A stretch of 21,366 bases of DNA from assembly GCA_030642005.1 (NCBI GenBank), contig DAOWOP010000030.1, positions 1 through 21,366 on the forward strand. The letters are read 5' to 3'. The notes below the pieces were generated by a model. The model was not told the DNA's origin. It saw nothing but the letters and a program-made list of their open reading frames with translations, and made no database searches. The translations under genes were made by a program, and so were the position numbers. Shown here one piece after another: positions 7,980 to 15,433 of the stretch. Source of the stretch: Planctomycetales bacterium (GTDB lineage: Bacteria > Planctomycetota > Phycisphaerae > SM23-33). Positions within the stretch are counted from its first letter, which is position 1. Every line of letters starts with the position of its first letter.

Positions 7980-8594
7980 TCATCCGAGGCTAGGCCCACT
8001 TGGACTTTTCCTCTGGCGCGTTGGTATCGAGGCTACGAGAAGAGCGGGCAAGAAGTGCCACATAGGCAGGTTAAAAAAGACCTCGAACAGAACCTTCACA
8101 TTTGAAGACGGTATACTTGACTTCAACACAGACAGGTGGAGAAAGAATGTGGCAAGGCAGAAGACCGCAAGTAGTGCGCCCCCACGACGAATCCACGTCA
8201 GAGGCTTGGCACCTGCAGACCTTATCATGTTTGCGCGGGTTAGGGCGAACACCCTCGGCACATAGACAAGTACCAGGACCGCGGTATAAGGTATATCTTG
8301 TGTCCACAGGGCTGGAGCAAATGCACCACCCAGTGCAATGCTGCTCCAAGGGGTGATCACAAAGAACAGCAACCTCGCCCAATTGCTTCCTCGCATTAGC
8401 CCCAATCCTACGATGACATTCAGCACAATCATGCCCGCAATGGCCCCTATGCGTAGAGGCATTCGCACGGTGTAATCGCTCTGGTCACCTGATGAGACAA
8501 GGAGGCCCAAAAGCATCGCTACGGCAAGCAAGAAAACATAGTAGGCGACGAACCACATATGAGGTGAATTCGAACTCGTCTTTGGCTCCGTCAT
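7980..8594 (-). CDS. Six-helix membrane protein of unknown function
   Basis: A 204-residue integral membrane protein. Hydrophobic spans appear at about residues 12-33, 49-69, 73-93, 98-118, 137-156 and 168-190; the short N-terminus (MTEPKTSSNSPH) is polar. No catalytic or transport motif was recognised. The frame is open upstream to 8705, but ATG 8594 is chosen because GGAAGGAGT lies about eight bases before it on the minus strand. Going further upstream would run into element copy B. The gene sits alone between copies A and B, pointing the opposite way to both, and copy A's hairpin lies 38 bases past its TGA stop. Confidence 0.7.
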   Translation of the reverse strand: MTEPKTSSNSPHMWFVAYYVFLLAVAMLLGLLVSSGDQSDYTVRMPLRIGAIAGMIVLNVIVGLGLMRGSNWARLLFFVITPWSSIALGGAFAPALWTQDIPYTAVLVLVYVPRVFALTRANMIRSAGAKPLTWIRRGGALLAVFCLATFFLHLSVLKSSIPSSNVKVLFEVFFNLPMWHFLPALLVASIPTRQRKSPSGPSLG

Positions 8595-8639
8595 GTTGTT
8601 ACTCCTTCCTACACTCACGAACAAGAAGCAGATATCGCA

Positions 8640-8668
8640 AGTAAACTCGATCCCCTTGCCTGATTCAA
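8640..8668 (-). promoter_or_regulatory. Possible promoter of the 7980-8594 membrane protein
   Basis: On the minus strand, TTGAAT (8668-8663) and TTTACT (8645-8640) are 17 bases apart, each matching four of six consensus positions. The start would be near 8633 with a leader of about 40 bases. It lies at the edge of element copy B, outside its head. Weak evidence. Confidence 0.3.
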
Positions 8669-8674
8669 GCGTGG

Positions 8675-8925
8675 AGTTCGAAATCACTGCTGGTCCCGAA
8701 AGCAACGGTCCTGTTAACTCGTCTCAGGCTGTTCGAGAGAGAGTCAGAGAGTTCGCGGCGACGTTCCCGATTACCGGCGGCAACCGTCCACGGTAGCAAC
8801 CGGTGTGCGGTTTGCGGCCTGCGAAACAGAGACTTTCGCCCTTGTCCGGAAACGTTCATAACCCTTTGACTCCAACACGTTACGGAAAAGCCCCGGATCG
8901 CTCACGACCGGGGCTTCCCGTTAAC
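8675..8925 (+). repeat. Dispersed GTTAAC-bounded element, copy B
   Basis: The head is AGTTCGA at 8675, and GTTAAC boxes lie 38 bases later at 8713-8718 and at 8920-8925, a core of 213 bp. It is nearly identical to copy D over its right half, including the bases just outside the box (TATATCAACG versus TATATCAGCG), so these two are recent relatives. The terminal hairpin is AAGCCCCGG (8888-8896) with CCGGGGCTT (8908-8916) plus an inner TCG/CGA stem. On the minus strand the stem is followed by TTTT-like bases, making it a plausible terminator. Confidence 0.82.
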
Positions 8926-9173
8926 TATATCAACGGGGAAGTTCCCCGAAAAAATTTTACCTCCCCTACGAAGGCGAGGAAGTCAAGCTCCATTGGGCAA
9001 ACCACGACCAGTATTACATCAAGACCACCGAGAACTTCCGCGATTATGCCTTCAAGACGGCCGATGGCCATCGAGTCCACTTCAAGATCACCGAGGCCGA
9101 CACGGAAAAAGACAACATCAAGGCCGCCAACGGCAATGATCGGCGTTTTCTCCTGCATGGCGTCTCCTCGTGA
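8925..9173 (+). pseudogene. Headless 3' fragment of an unidentified gene
   Basis: The plus frame ending with TGA at 9171-9173 is open back to copy B and reads like real protein for about 72 residues (FYLPYEGEEVKLHWANHDQY, then FRDYAFKTADGHRVHFKITE). It has GC-rich third positions and no start codon. The left edge abuts element copy B, suggesting that arrival of the element or a deletion removed the front of the gene. The family is not recognised. Overlapping frames on either strand are repetitive Arg/Pro/Ser shadows. Confidence 0.45.
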
Positions 9174-9336
9174 GAATGCCACCCACGGCGACCTTCCCTT
9201 CGGGACCGGCGAGCCGTCTGGTGATGGTTCGGGCGGAAGAACCATCCCGCGACGGTTCCTCCCCACCTGTTAACCTACCGGTCAAAATCAGAAACGTCGG
9301 GTGGAGTTGCTCACTTGCAGGAGGATCGGGAAGAGA
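8926..9336. other. Gene-free junction between copy B and the kinase gene
   Basis: Contains a headless coding remnant (8925-9173), a hairpin with an 8-bp perfect stem GATGGTTC (9223-9230) and GAACCATC (9239-9246) that can also pair GAACC with GGTTC at 9254-9258, and a lone GTTAAC at 9269-9274. Just after copy B, CGGGGAA and TTCCCCG form a near-perfect palindrome at 8934-8948. No intact gene is seen. Confidence 0.5.
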
Positions 9337-10576
9337 ATGCGTGAATTTTCGGCGGAAATTGCCTACTATTGTGACGGCGCAAGCCGTGGGAACGCCTCTG
9401 TTGGGAAAGTCTTGATTGACATCATCAGAGATGCAATGGATCAGAAGAAGACAGAATACACCGCCCTGCGGGAGCGGGTAAAAGAGCTGACGTGCCTCTA
9501 CAGCCATCGCGCAGCTCGCCACGCGCTCGGACGCTACGCTCGAAGAGATTCTCCAGGGTTGCGTAAGGCTGCTGCCGCCCGCCTGGCAGTATCCTGAAAT
9601 CACAGCTGGGCGCATCGTTCTCGATGATCGTTCCTATGTAACAGCGAACTTCAGGGAAGGCCCGCACAAGCAATCGGCTGACATTGTGGTAAATGGTGAG
9701 CGGCGCGGCGCTATTGATGTCGTGTATATCGAGGAAAGGCCCGAGTGCAATGAAGGCCCTTTCCTAAAGGAGGAGCGGCATCTCATTGCCGCCATCGCAC
9801 AGCAGATCGCCCTCATTGTCGAACGGCGACAGGCCGCTGAAGAAAAGACTCGTTTGACGGAGCAGTTGCGCCGGGCCGACCGTCTGGCGACAATCGGACA
9901 GCTTTCCGCCGGCGTTGCGCACGAATTGAATGAACCGCTGGGCAACATATTAGGCTTTGCCCAGTTGGCACAGAAACACCCCGATCTTCCGAAACAGATA
10001 TTCCAGGATATCGAGAAAATCGTAACGGCGTCTCTTCATGGCCGGGAGATTATCAAGAAGCTGATGCTGTTCGCACGCAAAACCCCGCCTCGGAAAGAAC
10101 AGGTTCATCTCAACACGGTGATTGAACAGTCGCTCTATTTCCTTGAGTCGCGGTGCGCCAAGAACGGCGTGGACCTTATTCGGCGTTTGTCGCCGGAGAT
10201 TCCGCAGATAACGGCTGATCCGTCGCAATTGCAGCAGGTATTAGTGAACCTTGTGGTCAACGCTATTCAGGCGATGCCGTCCGGAGGCGTCCTGACAATC
10301 ACCACAAGCGTATCCGACAGCCACGTGGTTCTGATCGTCGAAGACAACGGAGTCGGAATGAGTAAGCGGGAAATCAAACAGATATTCGTCCCATTCTATA
10401 CTACCAAGGAAATCAATGAGGGCACCGGGCTTGGCCTTCCGGTAGTTCATGGTATCATAACCTCGCACGGGGGCACGATTCATGTTGAAAGCGCTCCAGA
10501 CCGGGGCACTCGGTTCGAGGTTCGGTTTCCCGTGGTGACGGCTGATGAGTGCAAGAAAGAACACGCGAATGACTAA
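9337..10576 (+). pseudogene. Sensor histidine kinase, split by a one-base frameshift
   Basis: Frame 9337 reads MREFSAEIAYYC up to RERVKELTCLYS, then goes wrong at 9504-9505. From 9506 the next frame continues IAQLATRSDATLEEILQG, PPAWQYPEITAGRIVLDD and onward to TAA at 10574-10576. Removing one C restores a 412-residue protein: a coiled N-terminus, a GAF-like sensory domain typical of soluble kinases (…LPPAWQYPEIT…, GPFLKEERHLIAAIA), an H-box (SAGVAHELNEPLGNILGFAQ), and an ATPase domain with N (NLVVNAIQAM), G1 (VEDNGVGM) and G2 (GTGLGLPVVHG) boxes. With no membrane span it would sense a cytoplasmic signal. AGGAGG lies upstream of the ATG. It overlaps the regulator gene, its likely partner. An ATG at 9686 could still give a 296-residue kinase core without most of the sensor. 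Sequencing error is a simple alternative. Confidence 0.8.
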
Positions 10577-11927
10577 CGCCGGCAGGAAAGAAACGATTCT
10601 CGTTGTCGATGACGTGGCGAATACGACTGAAGTGCTGCATCGGAATCTCACGGCCAAGGGCTACGAAGTCTTTACAGCGCCGGGTGTAGCCGAGGCGCTC
10701 GTCATAATCCAAACCACGCCTATCGATCTTGTGATAACGGATCTCAAGATGCCCAAAGTCAACGGCCTCGACCTGGTGCGCCATATTCGGGACAACTTCA
10801 AGGACACCGAGGTAATCATGATTACCGGATACCCTTCCATTGAAGGGGCGGTCGAGGCAATCAAGATCGGAGCGCAGGAGTACCTGCCGAAGCCCTTTAC
10901 CGACGAGGAACTCTTTTCCGCCGTCCGGCGGGCGCTTGAGAGGCTTAAAGCTCGCCGCGCCGGACAGGCCTCGATAAGTCTGCCTTCCCATGCGCCGCAC
11001 GGACTAATTGGCGCATCTAAGCCCATGCAGGAAGTTTTCAAGGCCATAAGCAAAGCCGCCTCTGCTTCGGCGACGGTGCTTATTACAGGGGAAAGCGGCA
11101 CGGGTAAGGAACTGGTCGCCAGGGCGATTCATTACAACAGCCCCAGGGCTTCGGCGGCTTTTGTGCCGGTGAATTGCGGTGGTATTCCTGAAGGGCTTCT
11201 CGAAAGCGAGTTGTTCGGCTACGTGAAAGGGGCGTTTACCGGCGCTGACGAATCTCGCGCTGGTTTCTTTCAGACTGCCAACGGAGGTACGATTTTTCTC
11301 GACGAGATCAGCGAAACAACCCTGAATATGCAGGTCAAACTGCTTCGTGTGTTGCAGGACAGAGAGGTCTGCATGGTCGGCGCGAACCGCGGCAGGCAGA
11401 TGGACGTGAGGGTTCTGGCATCAACGAATAAATCGCTGCCGGACCTGGTCGCCAAAGGCCTGTTCCGTGAGGACCTTTTCTTCCGTCTTAATATTCTCAC
11501 CATCGAATTACCGCCCCTTCGGCAGCGCGCCGACGACATCCTGCTGCTGATCCGACATTTTGCCGCCAAGTACGCGAAGGAATCGGGCAGGCCGCCGCTG
11601 CGTTTCTCAGATGAGGCGTTGGGTGTCCTGAAGACCGGCTACCGCTGGCCGGGAAACGTGCGGGAACTGGAGAACGTCATCCACCGCCTTGTCGTCATGA
11701 CGGAGAGCGACTATGTCGAAGTTCCGGACCTGCCGGTTCCGTTCAGGTTCTCCGCCGTCGGCGGGGCGGACCTGACCCGCTCGCTGGCCGAAGCCGAGGC
11801 CGAGTACATCCGCGGCGTTCTTGCAAGCGTGGATGGCAACAAGACCAAGGCCGCCAGGGTGCTTCAAATCGACCGCAAGACGCTGCGGGAAAAACTGACG
11901 AAGGCTGAAAGTCGACCGAATCCATGA
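10545..11927 (+). CDS. Sigma-54-dependent response regulator (NtrC family)
   Basis: A 460-residue enhancer-binding activator. The receiver domain (about 17-130) has acidic pocket D22-D23 and phospho-acceptor D66 (LVITDLKMP), with K116 in LPKPF. The AAA+ domain has Walker A GESGTGKE (182-189), the sigma-54-contacting GAFTGA loop (229-234) and Walker B TIFLDE (249-254). A Fis-type helix-turn-helix ends the protein (NKTKAARVLQIDRKTL). Phosphorylation by the upstream kinase would allow ATP-driven opening of sigma-54 promoters. The first ATG overlaps the kinase gene by 32 bases; ATG 10569, giving MTNAGRKETILVVDD, overlaps by 8 and is equally plausible. A -24/-12 promoter lies 184 bases downstream, before the redox operon, its likely target. 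Confidence 0.93.
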   Translation: MSARKNTRMTNAGRKETILVVDDVANTTEVLHRNLTAKGYEVFTAPGVAEALVIIQTTPIDLVITDLKMPKVNGLDLVRHIRDNFKDTEVIMITGYPSIEGAVEAIKIGAQEYLPKPFTDEELFSAVRRALERLKARRAGQASISLPSHAPHGLIGASKPMQEVFKAISKAASASATVLITGESGTGKELVARAIHYNSPRASAAFVPVNCGGIPEGLLESELFGYVKGAFTGADESRAGFFQTANGGTIFLDEISETTLNMQVKLLRVLQDREVCMVGANRGRQMDVRVLASTNKSLPDLVAKGLFREDLFFRLNILTIELPPLRQRADDILLLIRHFAAKYAKESGRPPLRFSDEALGVLKTGYRWPGNVRELENVIHRLVVMTESDYVEVPDLPVPFRFSAVGGADLTRSLAEAEAEYIRGVLASVDGNKTKAARVLQIDRKTLREKLTKAESRPNP

Positions 11928-11937
11928 TCACGCCACA

Positions 11938-11958
11938 GCCGGGGAGTTTCGCCCCGGC
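11938..11958 (+). terminator. Hairpin after the response regulator
   Basis: GCCGGGG (11938-11944) pairs with CCCCGGC (11952-11958) around a seven-base loop, ten bases past the TGA stop. No T-run follows, so termination may be weak. It separates the regulator from the sigma-54 promoter region. Confidence 0.45.
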
Positions 11959-12241
11959 GGTTCAAAACTCCCCATCCTGCTGCTCATCTGGATTCGTCTT
12001 GCATTCCTGATCCACGCCCAGAATTGGGAATTCCTTCACGAACCATTAGCCCGTGTTTTCGGGACTTTTACGCTCAATCCATCGCGCCCTCCGACACACC
12101 GCAAGAGAGATGGCATACGACTTGCCTATGTCAACATGCAGAAGATTGGATTTCAGTTTTTGATATCGCGAGCAGCGATTCGAAGCGAGTGGAAAACACC
12201 AGTCAAGGCGTTGGAAATTTGCTGCATACGAGGAGACTATT
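11959..12241. other. Regulatory spacer before the redox operon
   Basis: No gene is supported. The region holds the sigma-54 promoter (12111-12125) and about 150 upstream bases where activator sites would be expected. GGGAATTCC-type short palindromic sequence occurs near 12027-12036, but no convincing pair of matched enhancer sites was found by eye. The predicted leader from about 12137 to the first gene is roughly 105 bases. Confidence 0.45.
12111..12125 (+). promoter_or_regulatory. Sigma-54 (-24/-12) promoter of the redox operon
   Basis: TGGCAT, five bases, then TTGC matches the consensus TGGCAC-N5-TTGC at nine of ten defined positions, with the invariant GG (12112-12113) and GC (12124-12125) correctly spaced. 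The predicted start is near 12137. It lies between a sigma-54 activator gene and the operon beginning at 12242, the classic arrangement for a two-component, sigma-54-controlled target. Confidence 0.72.
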
Positions 12242-12583
12242 ATGTTGAGAAAGCATCCCGGTCCCAGCCCTACAGACATTCCCCAAAGCGTTTCCGGGAG
12301 AGTCTCGCCTTCCGGGACACGCCTGGACCTTTGCTCGACCTGCAATCACGCGAAGACGTGCAGCAACTGCGGCACGCCGGAGCGTCCCGTCTTCTTCTGT
12401 GAGCAGTTTGAAGACTCCGTTCCCGTATCAGCCTCCGCGCCGGCCTCCGGATCGCCGGAAAAGACGGAAAGTGAACAAGATGCCGGCCAATACAAGGGCC
12501 TGTGCGTAACCTGCGAAAACCGTCAATCCTGCACTATGGCAAAGCAGGCCGGTGGAGTCTGGCACTGCGAGGAGTACCGGTAG
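12242..12583 (+). CDS. Small protein with two similar cysteine motifs
   Basis: A 113-residue protein, first gene behind the sigma-54 promoter. It has two related metal-binding-like motifs: CSTCNHAKTCSNC followed by FFCEQF, and CVTCENRQSCTMAK followed by WHCEEY. Each has the pattern C-x2-C-x5-C and then a later C-x2-(F/Y), so it looks internally duplicated. A Pro/Ala/Ser/Glu-rich linker of about 35 residues joins them. They could hold zinc or Fe-S clusters. Role unknown; its place suggests a small electron carrier, assembly helper or regulator of the complex encoded downstream. GAGGAG precedes the ATG. The next gene starts two bases after its TAG. Confidence 0.7.
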   Translation: MLRKHPGPSPTDIPQSVSGRVSPSGTRLDLCSTCNHAKTCSNCGTPERPVFFCEQFEDSVPVSASAPASGSPEKTESEQDAGQYKGLCVTCENRQSCTMAKQAGGVWHCEEYR

Positions 12584-12584
12584 A

Positions 12585-13487
12585 ATGACTCAGGCAACAA
12601 CAATACGAAGCGAAAAGATCGCCGCCGGAACCGAAGAGGCGGATCAGCGGGATGTCCTGGAAATACTGGCAAAGCACGGCGATGACCAGGGAGGGTTAAT
12701 CGCCATTCTCGAAGAGATACAGACCCGGTACGGCTATCTCTCCGAAGATGCGCTCAGGACGGTAGCCGACAGGACGGGGCGCTCCCTTGTGGACATATAC
12801 GGCGTCGCCACGTTCTACCATTCTTTCAGCCTGGAGCCGCGTGGCAAACACCTCGTCTCCGTGTGCCTCGGCACCGCCTGTCATGTCCGCGGTGCGCCGA
12901 TGATTGCCGAAGAGTTCGAGCGGCAACTGGATATTGAGCCTGGAGAAACCACGCCGGACAAGGAATTCACGCTGCAAACGGTGAACTGCCTGGGCGCGTG
13001 TGCCCTCGGGCCGATAGTCGTTGTGGACGGCCATTATTTCTCCAACGTGAAACCGACCAAGGTAGCCGGGATAATCGCCAGGACACGGGAGGGCATGGAC
13101 GAGATCGAGGTCGAAACCGACGAGCGAGTCTTCCCCCTGGAAGTCAACTGTTCGCACTGCAACCACAGCCTGATGGACCCGACCCTGCTCATTGACGGCC
13201 TGCCGTCGATCCGGGTAACGATTTCTTTCGATAACCAGCATTGCCGCTTCAACCGCTCCTGTCTCTACGGCAGTTTTAATATCATCTCGCAGATCGATAT
13301 TCCCACCGATACGGTCCTCTATTTCTTCTGCCCCCACTGCTACGCGGAGCTCGTGAGCGCCTCTAACTGCCCGGAATGCGGAGCGCCGATGGTGCCGATG
13401 GTTGTCCGCAACGGTGGGATGATGCAGGTCTGCTCGCGTCGAGGATGCAAGTCGCATCGACTGGACCTGGAGGGCGTCCATGTTTAA
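12585..13487 (+). CDS. nuoE: NuoE-like NAD(P)H oxidoreductase subunit with zinc-ribbon tail
   Basis: A 300-residue subunit of the 24-kDa thioredoxin-like family, which in NADH dehydrogenases and HydABC-type hydrogenases carries one [2Fe-2S] cluster beside the flavoprotein. Ligands C94 and C99 (CLGTAC) and C135 and C139 (CLGAC) are all present, and the N-terminal helical part (LIAILEEIQTRYGYLSEDAL) is normal. Residues about 180-300 are an added tail with paired cysteines: C189/C192, C220/C226, C249/C252, C262/C265 and C283/C288. It is predicted to form zinc ribbons or bind more metal. The start at 12585, not the open frame back to 12552, is chosen because GAGGAG lies ten bases upstream and the frame follows the previous stop. 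Cytoplasmic. Confidence 0.88.
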   Translation: MTQATTIRSEKIAAGTEEADQRDVLEILAKHGDDQGGLIAILEEIQTRYGYLSEDALRTVADRTGRSLVDIYGVATFYHSFSLEPRGKHLVSVCLGTACHVRGAPMIAEEFERQLDIEPGETTPDKEFTLQTVNCLGACALGPIVVVDGHYFSNVKPTKVAGIIARTREGMDEIEVETDERVFPLEVNCSHCNHSLMDPTLLIDGLPSIRVTISFDNQHCRFNRSCLYGSFNIISQIDIPTDTVLYFFCPHCYAELVSASNCPECGAPMVPMVVRNGGMMQVCSRRGCKSHRLDLEGVHV

Positions 13488-13541
13488 TCGTCAAACGCGT
13501 TCACCTGTACAAACGCACAAAAGCACAGGGTTATTTTACAA

Positions 13542-15392
13542 ATGCTGAAATTAAAATCACTTGACGACTTCAGGACGCTCCAGGACCGATTGCGAACCGG
13601 CCGGGATCCCGATATTCCCACCATTGTCATTCCCGCTGGTACTTGCGGCCAGGCCAGCGGCGCCAGCGACATCATCCGCGTGGCAAAGCGCGAAATTCTC
13701 GCCAAGGAACTGACCGGAAAAGTCAAACTTCGAATTACCGGCTGCCACGGATTTTGCCAGATCGAGCCTTCGGTGCTGATCGAACCGGCCCGTACGGTCT
13801 ATCCCAACGTCGGCCTGAAAGAGATGGCGCTGATTGTTGAGGCCGTGGCGAAAGGCGAGGTGCTTACAGACCTTCTCTTGAAGGATTCCCAAACCGGCGA
13901 GCAAATCGAAAAGCAGGACGACCTCCCGTTTTTCAGTAAGCAGGTTCGGACGTTGCTGGGGCGAAACGAGAAAGTCGATCCCATCCGGGTTTATAACTAC
14001 CTGGAACATGGCGGCTACGGTTCTCTTGTCAAGGCGCTTGATAAGCGCAGCCCCGCGTGGGTGATAGAACAGGTGAAATCTTCGGGTCTGCGAGGACGCG
14101 GCGGCGCGGGATTTCCCACGGGGCTGAAGTGGGAAATGCTGGCCAAACAACCCAACGGCCGTGAGAAGTTTCTCGTTTGTAACGCCGACGAAGGCGATCC
14201 GGGCGCATACATGGACCGCAGCGTGCTTGAGGGCAACCCGCACAGCATCATCGAAGGCATGCTCATCGGCGCTTATGGCACCGGCTCCAAACACGGGGTG
14301 ATCTACGTCCGCAATGAATACCCCCTTGCCATCAAACATCTTATCATCGCGCTTCGCCAAGCGTCGGAACTAAGCCTTCTGGGCGAGAACATCCTCGGTA
14401 CGGGATTTTCCTTCGACATTCAGATTGTTCGCGGCGCAGGGGCGTTTGTCTGCGGAGAAGAGACCGCGCTTATCCGGTCAATCGAAGGTAAGATGGGCGA
14501 GCCGCGTCAGCGACCACCGTTCCCCATTCAAAAAGGTATCGACGGAAAACCCACTGCCATCAACAACGTCGAAACGTGGGCGAATATCCCGATCATAATC
14601 GACGGCGAGGCCGAGGCGTTTGCGAAAACCGGGACGAAAAACAATTCCGGCACGAAGATTTTCAGCCTGGTAGGGAAAATCAGGAATACAGGCCTTGTCG
14701 AAGTGCCGATGGGCATCACGATTAAGGAAATCGTCTATGACATCGGCGGTGGACCGTCGGGCAAAGCCAAAATCAAAGCCGTTCAGACAGGCGGCCCGTC
14801 GGGCGGATGCATACCCGCCGACAAGTTTGACCTTCCCGTCGATTACGACAGTCTGACCGAGGCTGGCTCGATTATGGGTTCCGGCGGCATGATCGTCATG
14901 GACGAGAATACCTGCATGGTCGATGTCGCCAAATATTTCATGAACTTCCTCAAAGACGAGTCGTGCGGGAAGTGCTTCACCTGCCGCAAGGGCACGCAGA
15001 GGATGTACGAAATTCTCGACGATATTTCCGCCGGCAGAGGCACGCCGGAGCACCTGGACCTTCTTGAAGAACTCGCAGTCGTAGTCAGAGATACGACGAT
15101 GTGCGGCCTCGGCCAGACGGCGCCCAATCCCGTACTTTCCACGTTGCGATACTTCCGGGATGAATATCTCGAACACATTGAAAACAAGCGATGCCCGGCA
15201 GGCGTGTGCAAGGAACTTATCCACTATTCGATTAATGAGAACTGCGTAGGATGCCAGGCCTGCGTTAAAGCCTGCCCGGAAGGTGCGATTACGGGTGAGA
15301 AAAAACAACCCCATACGATTGACGCCGACAAGTGCATCAAGTGCGGCGCGTGCAGGAGCGTCTGTAAGTTTGAGGCAGTGGACGTAACGTAG
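13542..15392 (+). CDS. nuoF: NuoF/HydB-like NADH- and FMN-binding flavoprotein
   Basis: A 616-residue subunit that would exchange electrons with NAD(P)H through FMN. It has an N-terminal thioredoxin-like domain (1-110), the NADH/FMN domain with GLRGRGGAGFPTGLKWE (182-198) and CNADEGDPGAYMDR (213-226), an SLBB region, and the cluster ligands C475, C478, C481 and C521. A CPAGVC motif (551-556), shared with HydB-type subunits, leads to two ferredoxin-type clusters (C568, C571, C574, C578 and C598, C601, C604, C608). This layout matches flavoprotein subunits of electron-bifurcating HydABC-type enzymes more than respiratory NuoF. The N-terminal domain has C35, C68 and C72 but lacks the usual first cysteine. 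A gap of 54 bases separates it from the NuoE-like gene. Confidence 0.93.
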   Translation: MLKLKSLDDFRTLQDRLRTGRDPDIPTIVIPAGTCGQASGASDIIRVAKREILAKELTGKVKLRITGCHGFCQIEPSVLIEPARTVYPNVGLKEMALIVEAVAKGEVLTDLLLKDSQTGEQIEKQDDLPFFSKQVRTLLGRNEKVDPIRVYNYLEHGGYGSLVKALDKRSPAWVIEQVKSSGLRGRGGAGFPTGLKWEMLAKQPNGREKFLVCNADEGDPGAYMDRSVLEGNPHSIIEGMLIGAYGTGSKHGVIYVRNEYPLAIKHLIIALRQASELSLLGENILGTGFSFDIQIVRGAGAFVCGEETALIRSIEGKMGEPRQRPPFPIQKGIDGKPTAINNVETWANIPIIIDGEAEAFAKTGTKNNSGTKIFSLVGKIRNTGLVEVPMGITIKEIVYDIGGGPSGKAKIKAVQTGGPSGGCIPADKFDLPVDYDSLTEAGSIMGSGGMIVMDENTCMVDVAKYFMNFLKDESCGKCFTCRKGTQRMYEILDDISAGRGTPEHLDLLEELAVVVRDTTMCGLGQTAPNPVLSTLRYFRDEYLEHIENKRCPAGVCKELIHYSINENCVGCQACVKACPEGAITGEKKQPHTIDADKCIKCGACRSVCKFEAVDVT

Positions 15393-15433
15393 CGTCTTGA
15401 AGGAATACCGGCCGCCGGGAGGCGAAGATAACG

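Noticed and set aside
9496..9515. Programmed ribosomal frameshift in the kinase gene
   Set aside because: No slippery heptamer or obvious stimulating stem was seen at the join; mutation or sequence error is simpler.
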